Source of the DNA: an uncultured Roseiarcus sp.
GTDB taxonomy: Bacteria; Pseudomonadota; Alphaproteobacteria; Rhizobiales; Beijerinckiaceae
NCBI GenBank assembly: GCA_945957375.1
Contig: CAMFKX010000001.1
Location: forward strand, 1 to 64,000
Length of the DNA: 64,000 nucleotides
Direction of reading: 5' to 3'
Shown here: positions 16,962-25,729 of the stretch, in pieces
Layout: the number at the start of each line of letters is the position of its first letter
How positions within the stretch are numbered: position 1 is the stretch's first letter
Position numbers and translations under genes: made by a program
Notes under the pieces: generated by a model
Database searches by the model: none
Told to the model about the DNA's origin: nothing
The model's input: only the letters and a program-made list of their open reading frames with translations

Positions 16962-17804
16962 TCAGACCTTGGCGTAGTGCGGTTTCCTCTTCTCGAGGAA
17001 GGCAGATAGGCCTTCGCGAAGATCGCCGTTCGCGGCGCAAAGACTCTGGTTGCGGTTTTCGAAGGCCAGCGCGATTTCCAGCGTCGGCGAGGCGAGAGCG
17101 GCCGTGAGACCCTCCTTCGTCAATCGCAATCCGAGCGGCGCGGCCCCGAGAAGCTCGCCGGCGAGGGTTTCGCCAGCCGAGCGCAGGTCCTCCGGGGCGA
17201 CGACCTGGGAGACAAGGCCGATGCGCTGCGCGCGCTCGGCATCGATGAAACGACCCGTCAGCATGAGCTCGGATGCGATCGAGCTTCCGACGAGGCGCGG
17301 CAACAGATAGCTGACCCCCACGTCGCAGGCCGAGAGGCCGACCTTGATAAATGCGGCGCTCATACGCGCGGTCGGGGTCGCAATTCGGATGTCGGAAGCG
17401 AGCGCGAGCGCAAATCCACCCCCTGCCGCGACGCCGTTGATCAGCGCCACAATCGGTTGCGGGCAGCGGCGCATGGCCAGAATGATTTCCGCCAGCCGGC
17501 GCTGGAAGTGGAAAATACGCTCGACGTCGTCGCTCGATTCGCGATCGAATTCCTTGATGTCGAGTCCTGCGCAAAATGCGCGACCGGCCCCGGTCAGCGC
17601 GACGACCCGCACCGACTCGTCGAACAACAACTCCTGAAAATAGCCGAGCAGCTCGTCGATCATCAGGGCTGTCAGGCTGTTCAGAGAGTCCGGTCGATTG
17701 AGCGTGATCGTATCGACGGGTCCGGCGCGGCTTATCCGCAGCGATCGAAACCGACGCGCTCTTGGCTTCGGAGCCGGGTCGCCCGACTTGCGTGCGGTCT
17801 TCAC
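16962..17804 (-). CDS. Enoyl-CoA hydratase/isomerase (crotonase) family protein
   Basis: Crotonase-fold enzyme, 280 residues. The oxyanion-hole motif AGRAFCAGLDIKEF is near residue 90. INGVAAGGGFALALASDIRIA shows the conserved glycines, but Phe-Ala replaces the Glu of classical hydratases (GGG-x-ELA). A second segment, AAFIKVGLSACDVGVSYLLPRLVG, also lacks the second Glu. It may therefore be an isomerase, hydrolase or dienoyl type rather than a simple hydratase. It has about 30 residues of extra N-terminal sequence. It overlaps the CoA ligase stop by four bases. Confidence 0.85.
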   Translation of the reverse strand: MKTARKSGDPAPKPRARRFRSLRISRAGPVDTITLNRPDSLNSLTALMIDELLGYFQELLFDESVRVVALTGAGRAFCAGLDIKEFDRESSDDVERIFHFQRRLAEIILAMRRCPQPIVALINGVAAGGGFALALASDIRIATPTARMSAAFIKVGLSACDVGVSYLLPRLVGSSIASELMLTGRFIDAERAQRIGLVSQVVAPEDLRSAGETLAGELLGAAPLGLRLTKEGLTAALASPTLEIALAFENRNQSLCAANGDLREGLSAFLEKRKPHYAKV

Positions 17805-19438
17805 GTCCGGGCTCTGTTCGCGATTTCACGGTCGCGCAGTTCCCGCCGCAGGATTTTGCCGGTCGCCGTCATCGGCAACGACGCGACGAACTCGATCTCC
17901 CGGGGATATTCATGGCGGGCGAGCCGGTCGCGCACCGACTCGCGAATTTCGTCGGCCAGCGCGTGCGTGGCCTCGCAGCCCGGCGCCAGCACGACAAAGG
18001 CCTTGATGATCTCGGTGCGTTCGGGATCGGGCGCCCCGATCACGGCGGCCAGCGCGACTTTGGGATGACGGACGATCGCGTCTTCGATTTCCGTGGGGCC
18101 GATCCGGTATCCGGAACTGCTGATGACGTCATCCTTGCGGCCACGAAACCACAAGTAGCCCTCGTCGTCGCTCTCCGCGAGATCGCCGGTAATCATCCAG
18201 TCGCCGACGAATTTCCCGCGGGTCGCTTCGGCGTCGCGCCAATACTCCAGCAGCATCACCGGATCCGGCCGCTTCAGCGCGAGATTGCCGACCTTGCCCG
18301 GCGAGAGCGGCGCCCCATCGTCGTCGACGATCGCGGCGACATGTCCGGGCAGCGACCGACCGAGCGAACCGTAACGGGTCGGCATGACGAGGGACGAATT
18401 GCCGATGATGCAATTCGCCTCGGTCTGCCCGAATCCTTCATTGATCGGGGCGCCGAGAGCCACCGCCATCTGCTCGTGCAGGTCCTGCCCAACCGCTTCC
18501 GAACCGCTAAGGACGACACGAAGGTCGATTGCGAAGCGGCGCTTCGCGTCTTTAACCTGACGGATCAGCTTGAGCATCGTGGGCGTCAGTAGCGTTGCGC
18601 GCACGCGGTGCTTGCCCATCATATGCAGCGCCCGCTCGGCGTCGAACGCGTTTGACCGGTACGTCAGCACCGGGAGTCCATGGAACCAGCCGGGCATCAG
18701 GATATCCATCAGGCCCGCCAGCCATGCCCAATCCGCCGGCGACCAGAGGATGTCGCCAGGCTGGGGCAGGAAGTCCATCAGGAATTCCAATCCAGGCATG
18801 TGGCCGAGCATCGAGCGGTGACCCTGCAACGCGCCTTTCGGCCAGCCGGTCGTTCCCGATGTGAAGTTGATGAAGGCGGGGGTGTCGGGAGTCAAAGACA
18901 GCGTCTCGAACGCGTCTGATGCTCGGTCAAGCGTCTCCCAGAAGGGCAGGCAACCCGGCTCCGCGCCGTCGATCAGCAGCACCTTTTCGAGGGTCGGCGC
19001 GCGTTCGCGGATTTCGGCCACTTTGGGATAGTTGGCGCGGTCGGTGATGAGCACCCGAGCTTCGGTGGTGCGGATCCGATATTCCAGGGCGTCCGCTCCG
19101 AACAACGTCGAAGTCGGGACCGAGATCATCCCCGCTTTCCAGCAGCCGACGTGGGCGACGCCGGTCGCCGGGTCTTGCCCAAGGAAAAGGACAACCCGAT
19201 CGCCGATCGCCAGGCCGCAATATTGCAGAAAGTTGGCGAACTGATTGGCCGAGCGTTGAATCTGAAGAAAGGTATAGGTCTGGACCGCCCCGTCGGCTCG
19301 CTCATGGATAAGCGCGACCCTCGTCGGGTCGCCGGCGTGTCGATCGCAAACGTCCGTTGCAATGTTGTAGCGCGCGGGCAGGCGCCATTCGAAGGCGTCG
19401 TAGACCTCCCGGTATGTGCTTCCTCGCGCGATCACCAT
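17801..19438 (-). CDS. AMP-forming acyl-CoA synthetase
   Basis: ANL-superfamily ligase, 545 residues, which activates a carboxylate with ATP and CoA. The P-loop FTSGTTGWPKGALQGH lies near residue 195, GFGQTEANCIIGN is the A5 motif, and GDLAESDDEGYLWFRGRKDDVISSSGYRIGP spans the hinge. The catalytic Lys is in MTATGKILRREL near the C-terminus. The layout resembles medium-chain/propionyl-type synthetases (AcsA-like). It is the first gene of its operon, with motif B upstream at 19465. It supplies the CoA ester for the crotonase and dehydrogenases of this region. Confidence 0.9.
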   Translation of the reverse strand: MVIARGSTYREVYDAFEWRLPARYNIATDVCDRHAGDPTRVALIHERADGAVQTYTFLQIQRSANQFANFLQYCGLAIGDRVVLFLGQDPATGVAHVGCWKAGMISVPTSTLFGADALEYRIRTTEARVLITDRANYPKVAEIRERAPTLEKVLLIDGAEPGCLPFWETLDRASDAFETLSLTPDTPAFINFTSGTTGWPKGALQGHRSMLGHMPGLEFLMDFLPQPGDILWSPADWAWLAGLMDILMPGWFHGLPVLTYRSNAFDAERALHMMGKHRVRATLLTPTMLKLIRQVKDAKRRFAIDLRVVLSGSEAVGQDLHEQMAVALGAPINEGFGQTEANCIIGNSSLVMPTRYGSLGRSLPGHVAAIVDDDGAPLSPGKVGNLALKRPDPVMLLEYWRDAEATRGKFVGDWMITGDLAESDDEGYLWFRGRKDDVISSSGYRIGPTEIEDAIVRHPKVALAAVIGAPDPERTEIIKAFVVLAPGCEATHALADEIRESVRDRLARHEYPREIEFVASLPMTATGKILRRELRDREIANRART

Positions 19439-19464
19439 GGTCGATCGAATTATCTCTTGGAGAT

Positions 19465-19502
19465 TTAAGTCAAATGTTTTAGCATATCGCCTTAAATGTC
19501 AA
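19465..19502. promoter_or_regulatory. Motif B operator between CoA ligase and SurE-TetR operons
   Basis: In minus orientation GCTAAAACATTTGACTTAA spans 19483-19465, a match to the 19-bp motif B. A minus-strand -35 TTGACA lies at 19502-19497 just upstream; the -10 is weak. The gap separates the ligase operon from the SurE-TetR-OYE operon, so the TetR gene may regulate its own transcription here. Confidence 0.6.
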
Positions 19503-19622
19503 GGCAGGATCTGGCGGATCGAATCAAGTCGAGCCTTGCGCGCCAGCAAGGATCGGCGCCCGTCGATTGCCGAGATCCGATCGCGCGAGTGATTTCGGGC
19601 GTTATTGCTAGGGAGGCGCAAC

Positions 19623-20414
19623 GTGGCTGGACCCCGCATTCTCATCACCAATGACGACGGCATCCACGCCCCCGGAATCGTGCTCCTCGAGAAAATCGCC
19701 GGGACGTTCAGCGACGATGTCTGGGTCGTCGCCCCTGAGGTCGAGAAGAGCGGCGCATCGCATTCCCTGTCGCTCGCCGACCCGATTCGCATGAGGGAGG
19801 CGGGGCCGCGACGATTCGCGATCCAGGGCACGCCAACCGATTGCGTCGTGATCGCCTGCAACCATCTGCTGAAGGAACGACAGCCCGACGTGCTGCTGTC
19901 GGGGATCAACCGTGGCCTCAACCTGGCGGAGGACATCGTCTATTCCGGAACCGTCGCCGCCGCCATGGAAGCAACGCTCCTGGGCATCAAGTCGATCGCG
20001 ATGAGCCAATGTTTTCCGCCGGGTTCGCCGGTGCCGTGGGAGACTGCGGAGCGGCACTTGCCCGGCGTCCTCCGGCATCTTGTCGACTTGCCGCTGCCCA
20101 AGGGCGTGCTGCTGAACGTCAATTTTCCTCCGGTCGCCCCGGATCAGGTCGCCGGCTTGCGAGTGACGCGGCAGGGTGTCCGCACCAAACTCGAGATTCG
20201 CGCGGACGATCGAATTGATGCGCGAGGGTTCCCGTACTTTTGGCTCAAGTTTCATCGTGAGGTCGGCGACCCCTGGTCTGACAGCGACCTCGCCGCAATC
20301 GAGGCGAACGCCGTGTCGGTAACGCCGTTGCACCTCGACCTGACCAACCATGAGACGATCCCGGCGTTGCGGAGCGCGCTCGCTGGACTCAAGCTTGACA
20401 ACGCGGGAGCCTGA
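19623..20414 (+). CDS. SurE-family metal-dependent phosphatase (copy 2)
   Basis: SurE-like phosphatase of 263 residues, paralogous to 6010-6807. ILITNDDGIHAPG carries the metal-binding Asp pair, and LLSGINRGLNLAEDIVYSGTVAAAME the Ser/Asn ligands. The start is GTG at 19623 with GGGAGG six bases upstream. It is the first gene of an operon with a TetR regulator and an OYE reductase, not with pcm or nlpD. It likely hydrolyses a phosphorylated pathway intermediate; nucleotides are an alternative substrate. Confidence 0.87.
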   Translation: MAGPRILITNDDGIHAPGIVLLEKIAGTFSDDVWVVAPEVEKSGASHSLSLADPIRMREAGPRRFAIQGTPTDCVVIACNHLLKERQPDVLLSGINRGLNLAEDIVYSGTVAAAMEATLLGIKSIAMSQCFPPGSPVPWETAERHLPGVLRHLVDLPLPKGVLLNVNFPPVAPDQVAGLRVTRQGVRTKLEIRADDRIDARGFPYFWLKFHREVGDPWSDSDLAAIEANAVSVTPLHLDLTNHETIPALRSALAGLKLDNAGA

Positions 20415-20452
20415 CCTTCGCATGGCGACCGAGAGGCATTCAGGGGACTCTA

Positions 20453-21163
20453 TTGAGGGGTGACGAAACTCGAACACGCATCAAGGTTGCGGCCCAGCGA
20501 CTGTTCGCACAACGCGGTATCGACGGGGTCACCGTGCGTGACATCGTGGCGGCGGCGGGTCAGCGCAACAACGGGTCATTGAACTACTATTTCCGGACCA
20601 AGGAAGCCCTTGTCCTCGAACTCATCGTCGAGGGCGGCCGCCTTATCGACGAGAGCCGTAACAAGCACCTCGATCAACTGGAGGCCGTGGGCGGCCCAAG
20701 GACCGTGAGGGAGGTCATCGAAGCGCTGGTGTGGCCAGCGATCGGCCTCGCTGAGGCGGATCAGGAGGAAAGCACCTACATCCGATTCATAACGATGCTG
20801 GAGATGAATCACCGGAAGCTGTTCCGCGGGCTGGTCGACAAGAAGTCGTCGAAATCCTGGAATTTGGGTTATCGGCGATGCCTCAAGCATTTGGTCCGCC
20901 TGATGCCGAACGTGCCGCTCGTCCTTTTGAACCAGCGCCTGGTGTTCCTAGGCGTGTACCTGAACGCCTCCCTGTCGGTGCGCGAGTCCGCTCTCGAGCA
21001 GGGAAAACAGCCTCACCACTTTTGGGGGGCCGATTATACCTTGCCCAATCTGATCGACACGATGCAGGCGATCATCGAGCAGCCGCCCTCCAGCCTGACC
21101 GTGACGGCCTTTGCGGCCGCCTCTCCCGCCGAAGTTGGCCAGGCGCTCGGCGTTCCGCCTTAG
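20453..21163 (+). CDS. TetR/AcrR-family transcriptional regulator
   Basis: DNA-binding repressor of 236 residues. The N-terminal helix-turn-helix spans about residues 8-55 (AAQRLFAQRGIDGVTVRDIV, then LNYYFRTKEALV). The rest is a helical ligand-binding domain. The start is TTG at 20453, with AGGGG six bases upstream; no in-frame ATG fits. It lies 38 bp after the SurE gene and is probably cotranscribed with it from a promoter carrying motif B. It is the best candidate to bind the four motif B sites; acyl-CoA esters are common ligands for TetR proteins of this kind. Confidence 0.87.
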   Translation: MRGDETRTRIKVAAQRLFAQRGIDGVTVRDIVAAAGQRNNGSLNYYFRTKEALVLELIVEGGRLIDESRNKHLDQLEAVGGPRTVREVIEALVWPAIGLAEADQEESTYIRFITMLEMNHRKLFRGLVDKKSSKSWNLGYRRCLKHLVRLMPNVPLVLLNQRLVFLGVYLNASLSVRESALEQGKQPHHFWGADYTLPNLIDTMQAIIEQPPSSLTVTAFAAASPAEVGQALGVPP

Positions 21164-21179
21164 ACCAGCGGAGATGGAC

Positions 21180-22343
21180 ATGACCGGTTCAATTCTGTTT
21201 TCGCCGCTCGCGCTCCGTGGCGTCACATTCCGCAATCGGATCATGGCGTCTCCGATGTGGCAGTATTCCGGACGCAATTTCTTTCCGACCGACTGGCACT
21301 TCATGCATCTGGGTCGGATGGCCGCGGGCGGCGTGGCGCTCGTGATGCAGGAAGGCACGGCCGTCGAGCGGCGCGGATGCGGTTCGGTGGCTGACCTCGG
21401 CATCTGGGACGACCGCTTTGTCGCGCCCTTGCGCCGGATAACCGATTTCATCCGATCGCTCGGAGCGGTTCCCGGAATTCAGCTCTTGCACTGCGGGCGC
21501 CGCGCGAAAATGGAGTTGCCATGGGGCGGCCGCAAAGCCCTCCGCATTGCGCCGGAGAACGTCGAGGATTTCGATCAGTGGGATGTCGTCGGCCCGAGCG
21601 CGGTCGCGCAGTCGGAAGAATACCACACGCCGCGCGCCCTTTCGCTCGCGGAGATCGGCGCAGTCGTCGAAGCCTGGGGAAGCGCAGCCGAACGGTCTTT
21701 GAGAGCTGGTTACGATGTCGTCGAGATTCACGCCGCGCACGGCTATCTCATCCACGAATTTCTCTCTCCTGCGGCCAATCGTCGGAACGATCGCTATGGC
21801 GGATCGCGCGAGAACCGATGCCGGCTCCTGATCGAAATCGTCGAGGCGGTGCGGGCGCGCTGGCCGGCCGACAAGCCTCTGCTCGTGCGCTTGTCGATCG
21901 AGGACGAGGCCGGGTGGACAATCGACGATTCCGTCGCTCTGGTTCGCGCTCTGCATCAAGCGGGCGTGGACGCGATCGACTGCACCGCCAGAGGCATCGC
22001 CGGTTCGCCGCTGCTCGCCAAGAACGCCGGAGACTATGGATACCAGGTTGATCTGGCCGAACGCGTCCGCGCGGAAACAGGCGTTCCGACGATCGCCGTC
22101 GGCCTGATCGTTCATGCCGACCAGGCCCAAGCGATCTTGAGAAACGGTCAGGCGGATATGGTCGCGATCGGTCGGGAGCTGCTTTACAATCCGAACTGGC
22201 CGCTCGACGCCGCGCAAAAGCTGGGCGCGGACCCAGGCTTTGCGCTGGCGCCGCTGCAGCACGGCTTCTATCTGGAACGCCGCGCAAGGTCTTTCGTGGG
22301 GAAGCCTTCGACGTATCAGGTCGGCATCGACCCGAAGCCGTAG
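21180..22343 (+). CDS. Old yellow enzyme (YqjM-like) NADH:flavin oxidoreductase
   Basis: FMN-dependent ene-reductase, 387 residues in a TIM barrel. FRNRIMASPMWQYSG near residue 20 aligns with the YqjM N-terminal motif, where a Cys normally tunes the flavin; here it is Trp. IQLLHCGRRA and the catalytic HAAHGYLIHEFLSP (HxxH pair), plus NRRNDRYGGSRENR and VAIGRELLYNP, are conserved. A start at 21180 gives six bases to GGAG; 21174 is an alternative. Third gene of the SurE-TetR-OYE operon. It would reduce an activated C=C bond of an enone or enoyl ester. Confidence 0.88.
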   Translation: MTGSILFSPLALRGVTFRNRIMASPMWQYSGRNFFPTDWHFMHLGRMAAGGVALVMQEGTAVERRGCGSVADLGIWDDRFVAPLRRITDFIRSLGAVPGIQLLHCGRRAKMELPWGGRKALRIAPENVEDFDQWDVVGPSAVAQSEEYHTPRALSLAEIGAVVEAWGSAAERSLRAGYDVVEIHAAHGYLIHEFLSPAANRRNDRYGGSRENRCRLLIEIVEAVRARWPADKPLLVRLSIEDEAGWTIDDSVALVRALHQAGVDAIDCTARGIAGSPLLAKNAGDYGYQVDLAERVRAETGVPTIAVGLIVHADQAQAILRNGQADMVAIGRELLYNPNWPLDAAQKLGADPGFALAPLQHGFYLERRARSFVGKPSTYQVGIDPKP

Positions 22344-22356
22344 CGCGAAGGGAAAT

Positions 22357-23499
22357 TCACGCGATCGCCGCCGCCGCGCGCAGTTCGGCGATCTCGGCGG
22401 GAGAGAATCCCCAGTCGCGCAAGGCGGCCTCCGTGTGCTGACCCGCTTCTGGCGGCGGACACCCGACTTCGGGTTTGGTCCGGCTGAATCGCGGGGCGGG
22501 TCCGGGCTGCCGGATGCCCGCCACGGTCACATAGTTCCCGCGGGCCACGGCATGCGGATGCTCCGGCGCTTCCTCGAGCGCCAGGACCGGAGCGAAACAG
22601 ACATCGGTGCCCTCGAGCAATTCTGACCATTCATCGCGCGTTTTGGTGAGAAAGACCTCGCGCAGCCTCGCGCGCAAGGCGGGCCATCCGCTTCGCTCGA
22701 GTTGCTGCGGCAAGTCTTCCCCATCCAGACCCAGACGCCTCAGCAGGTCTTGATAGAAGCGTCCCTCGATGGCGCCGATCGATATGTGCTTGTGGTCGCT
22801 CGTCTCGTAGACGTCGTACCACGGGGCTCCGGAATCGAGCGCGTTTTCGCCCCGTTCGTCCTTCCACAAGCCGGCGCGCATCAGGCCATAGGCAAAGGTT
22901 AGCAGGGAGGCGGCGCCGTCGACGATCGCGGCGTCGACGACCTGCCCTTTTCCCGATTTTTGCGCCTCCAGCAGCGCGCACACAATTCCGAAGGCGAGAT
23001 ACATCGCGCCGCCTCCGAAATCTCCGACGAGATTGAGCGGCGGCACCGGGCCGCCGTCCTTTCGTCCGATCGAATGCAGGGCTCCAGTCAGCGCGATATA
23101 GTTGATGTCGTGGCCGGCGGCGCGAGCGAGCGGCCCCTCTTGCCCGAATCCGGTCATCCGTCCGAACACCAGTTTGGGATTGACGGCGAGACACGCCTCG
23201 GGGCCGAGCCCGAGACGCTCCATGACCCCCGGGCGAAAACCCTCGACCAGCGCATCGGCGCTTGCGATCAGGCGTTTCACCGCGGCGACTCCCTCAGGCG
23301 TCTTGAGATTGACGCCGACCGACCGCCGCCCTCGGTTGAGCACGTTGAACCTGGGCTCCATGACGATTCCGAGCTCGACGGAGTCGTTGCGGTCGACGCG
23401 AAGCACCTCCGCCCCCATGTCGGCCAGCATCATGCAACAGAAGGGTCCCGGCCCGATTCCGGCGATCTCGATGACCTTCACGCCCTGCAAGGGACCCAT
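22357..23499 (-). CDS. CaiB/BaiF-type alpha-methylacyl-CoA racemase-like protein
   Basis: Family III CoA-transferase fold, 380 residues. The sequence fits the methylacyl-CoA racemase branch: the base pair His in AAGHDINYIALTGAL (near residue 127) and Asp in LVGDFGGGAMYL (near residue 157) are both present. FNVLNRGRRSVGVNLKTPEG binds CoA. It is a single gene on the minus strand, divergent from the SDR-ACAD operon, sharing motif B. A racemase suggests an alpha-methyl-branched acyl-CoA intermediate, which supports a branched or alicyclic substrate. Confidence 0.85.
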   Translation of the reverse strand: MGPLQGVKVIEIAGIGPGPFCCMMLADMGAEVLRVDRNDSVELGIVMEPRFNVLNRGRRSVGVNLKTPEGVAAVKRLIASADALVEGFRPGVMERLGLGPEACLAVNPKLVFGRMTGFGQEGPLARAAGHDINYIALTGALHSIGRKDGGPVPPLNLVGDFGGGAMYLAFGIVCALLEAQKSGKGQVVDAAIVDGAASLLTFAYGLMRAGLWKDERGENALDSGAPWYDVYETSDHKHISIGAIEGRFYQDLLRRLGLDGEDLPQQLERSGWPALRARLREVFLTKTRDEWSELLEGTDVCFAPVLALEEAPEHPHAVARGNYVTVAGIRQPGPAPRFSRTKPEVGCPPPEAGQHTEAALRDWGFSPAEIAELRAAAAIA

Positions 23500-23531
23500 T
23501 CGTTTCCTCGTTTCGCTGCCCGCCGACCCGG

Positions 23532-23560
23532 TTGCGTATTTAAAGCATTTGTCTTATAAC
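23532..23560. promoter_or_regulatory. Promoter with motif B, racemase/SDR divergent gap
   Basis: Plus-strand -35 TTGCGT (23532-23537) and -10 TATAAC (23555-23560), spacing 17, read toward the SDR gene at 23634. Motif B, TTTAAAGCATTTGTCTTAT (23539-23557), fills the spacer, a typical repressor position. The divergent racemase gene could be controlled by the same site. Confidence 0.6.
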
Positions 23561-23633
23561 AACGGCCTAATTGTCAAGGGCGAGCTGCGCCCGGGCCACG
23601 GCGCGCTCGCCGCAGGCCAAAAATCGAGGCGTC

Positions 23634-24368
23634 ATGCCGCTGGATTTCACCGGGAAGACGGTTCTGGTCGTGGGCGGCTCGAGCGGCATCGGCAATGCGA
23701 CTGCGCAGGCTTTCCGCAAGTGCGGCGCTGCGGTTCATGTGTGGGGGACACGCGCTCGCGCAGAGGACTACGCTGAAGAGGAAGGCTCTGACCTTGCCGG
23801 GCTGGTCTACCGGCAGGTCGACATCACCGACGTCGAGGCGATCGAAGCGAACGACCCGGCGCTCGCGAAACTCGATGTCCTCGTCCAGTCTCAAGGCATC
23901 GCGCTCTATCAACGGCGTGAATTCCGCGTGCCCGACTTCCGGCGGGTGCTGGACGTCAACCTGACCAGCCTCATCGCCTGCGCAAACCGCTTTCATGATG
24001 CCTTGGCCGCGTCGCGCGGCTCGATGATCGTCATCAGCTCGACAGCCGCCTTCCACGCGACGCGCGGCAATCCCGCCTACAACGCCTCGAAGGCTGGAGC
24101 CGTCGGACTGACGCGGACTCTGGCGGAGGCCTGGGTGCGCGACGGCATCCGAATCAACGGGATCGCGCCTGGCTTCGTGCGCACCAAGCTTACCAAGGTG
24201 ACCACGGACAATCCCGAGCGGCGCGACGTTGCGCTGAAGCGGATTCCAATCGGGCGCTTCGGCCTGCCGGAAGAAATCGCGGGCGTGGCGCTCTTCCTGG
24301 CCTCGCCGCTCGCGTCCTATGTCGTCGGGCAGACGATCCCGGTGGATGGCGGCCTGCTTCTGCCTTGA
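23634..24368 (+). CDS. SDR-family oxidoreductase
   Basis: Short-chain dehydrogenase, 244 residues. GGSSGIGNATAQAF is the cofactor motif. The usual NNAG is replaced by VQSQGIA, Ser is in VISSTAAF and the catalytic pair is YNASK. The C-terminal segment is VVGQTIPVDGGLLLP. ATG 23634 has GAGG five bases upstream. It opens the operon SDR-ACAD-APH kinase-crotonase, a set resembling the gene content used for 4-hydroxyacyl-CoA breakdown. Confidence 0.87.
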   Translation: MPLDFTGKTVLVVGGSSGIGNATAQAFRKCGAAVHVWGTRARAEDYAEEEGSDLAGLVYRQVDITDVEAIEANDPALAKLDVLVQSQGIALYQRREFRVPDFRRVLDVNLTSLIACANRFHDALAASRGSMIVISSTAAFHATRGNPAYNASKAGAVGLTRTLAEAWVRDGIRINGIAPGFVRTKLTKVTTDNPERRDVALKRIPIGRFGLPEEIAGVALFLASPLASYVVGQTIPVDGGLLLP

Positions 24369-24395
24369 TCGGGCGGGACCCTTGCGGAGACTTCT

Positions 24396-25685
24396 ATGTG
24401 GGACTTTGAGACCGATCCGGAATTCCAGACAAAACTCGATTGGGTCGACGCCTTCATTCGCGAGGAAGTCGAACCCCTCGATTTTGTTCTGGGACACCCT
24501 TGCGACGTCAAAGACGCTCGACGCAACAAGCTCGTCAAGCCGCTGCAACAGGAGGTGCGAAAGCAGAAGCTGTGGGCCTGCCATCTCGGCCCGGAACTCG
24601 GAGGGCAGGGGTACGGCCAGGTCAAGCTGGCGCTGCTCAACGAAATCCTCGGTCGCTCGAGTTTCGGCCCGACCGTGTTCGGTTGCCAGGCCCCGGACTC
24701 CGGCAACGCGGAAATCCTCGCCCATTACGGAACGGACGAACAAAAGCGGCGCTTTCTCGCTCCGCTCCTCGCCAACGACATTGTCTCCTGCTTCGCCATG
24801 ACCGAGCCTCAGGGCGGCGCCGATCCGAAGGTCTTCACCACCCGCGCCGAGCGACAGGGCGACTCCTGGGTCATCAACGGCGAAAAGTGGTTCGCGTCGC
24901 ACGCGCGCTACGCCGCCTTCTACATCGTCATGGCGGTCACCGATCCGGCGGCGAAACCCTATCAGCGCATGTCGATGTTCATCGTCCCGGCCGATACCCC
25001 TGGCGTCGAGATCGTTCGCAACGTCGGATTTCTGGCGGAGAAGCAGGCGGTGCATGCGTATTTGCGGTTCGTCGACGTTCGCGTTCCGGCTGATCACATG
25101 CTGGGCGAGCCGGGACAGGCCTTTGTCGTGGCGCAGACCCGACTCGGAGGTGGGCGGCTGCATCACGCGATGCGCACGATCGGACAGGCGCGCCGCATGC
25201 TGGACCATCTTTGCGAGCGCGCCGTCTCCCGCGAAACTCAGGGGGAAAAGCTTTCCCAGAAACAGATGGTGCAGGAAAAGATCGCGGATTCGTGGATCGA
25301 ACTGGAGCAATATCGCCTGCTCGTCCTGCGTACCGCGTGGCTCTGCGACAAGCACAAGGACTACAACAAGGTTCGAAAGGACATCTCCGCGGTGAAAGCC
25401 GCGATGCCGAAGGTCCTGCACGACATCGCGGCGCGCGCGCTGCAGGTGCACGGCTCCCTGGGCATTTCCGACGAGATGCCCTTTGCCGACCAGGTCTTGC
25501 AGAGCTTCCACATGGGCCTCGCCGACGGACCGGTCGAGGTTCACAAGGTGACCGTCGCCCGTCAGATTCTTCGCGGCTACCAGCCCGCCAATTCCCTGTT
25601 TCCCTCCTACCATCTGCTGGCGGCGCGCGAGCGCGCCCTAGAGAAGTACGGCGCCGATTTCGAAGAGCTTGAACAGGGGGCCTAG
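24396..25685 (+). CDS. Acyl-CoA dehydrogenase (ACAD11-like)
   Basis: FAD-dependent acyl-CoA dehydrogenase, 429 residues. CFAMTEPQGGADPKVFTT near residue 130 is the flavin/substrate signature and WVINGEKWFASHA follows it. The C-terminal LQVHGSLGISDEMPF and LADGPVEVHKVTVARQIL regions match the long-chain ACAD11/FadE-like branch. Directly downstream is an APH-type kinase, the same partnership as in human ACAD10/11 fusions and bacterial LvaA/LvaC. That pairing phosphorylates a 4-hydroxyacyl-CoA and eliminates phosphate. Simple alpha,beta-dehydrogenation remains possible. Confidence 0.88.
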   Translation: MWDFETDPEFQTKLDWVDAFIREEVEPLDFVLGHPCDVKDARRNKLVKPLQQEVRKQKLWACHLGPELGGQGYGQVKLALLNEILGRSSFGPTVFGCQAPDSGNAEILAHYGTDEQKRRFLAPLLANDIVSCFAMTEPQGGADPKVFTTRAERQGDSWVINGEKWFASHARYAAFYIVMAVTDPAAKPYQRMSMFIVPADTPGVEIVRNVGFLAEKQAVHAYLRFVDVRVPADHMLGEPGQAFVVAQTRLGGGRLHHAMRTIGQARRMLDHLCERAVSRETQGEKLSQKQMVQEKIADSWIELEQYRLLVLRTAWLCDKHKDYNKVRKDISAVKAAMPKVLHDIAARALQVHGSLGISDEMPFADQVLQSFHMGLADGPVEVHKVTVARQILRGYQPANSLFPSYHLLAARERALEKYGADFEELEQGA

Positions 25686-25729
25686 GCCGTGCCTCGCCGC
25701 GCGCTGGACCGCTCGAGAAGCGCCGACAA

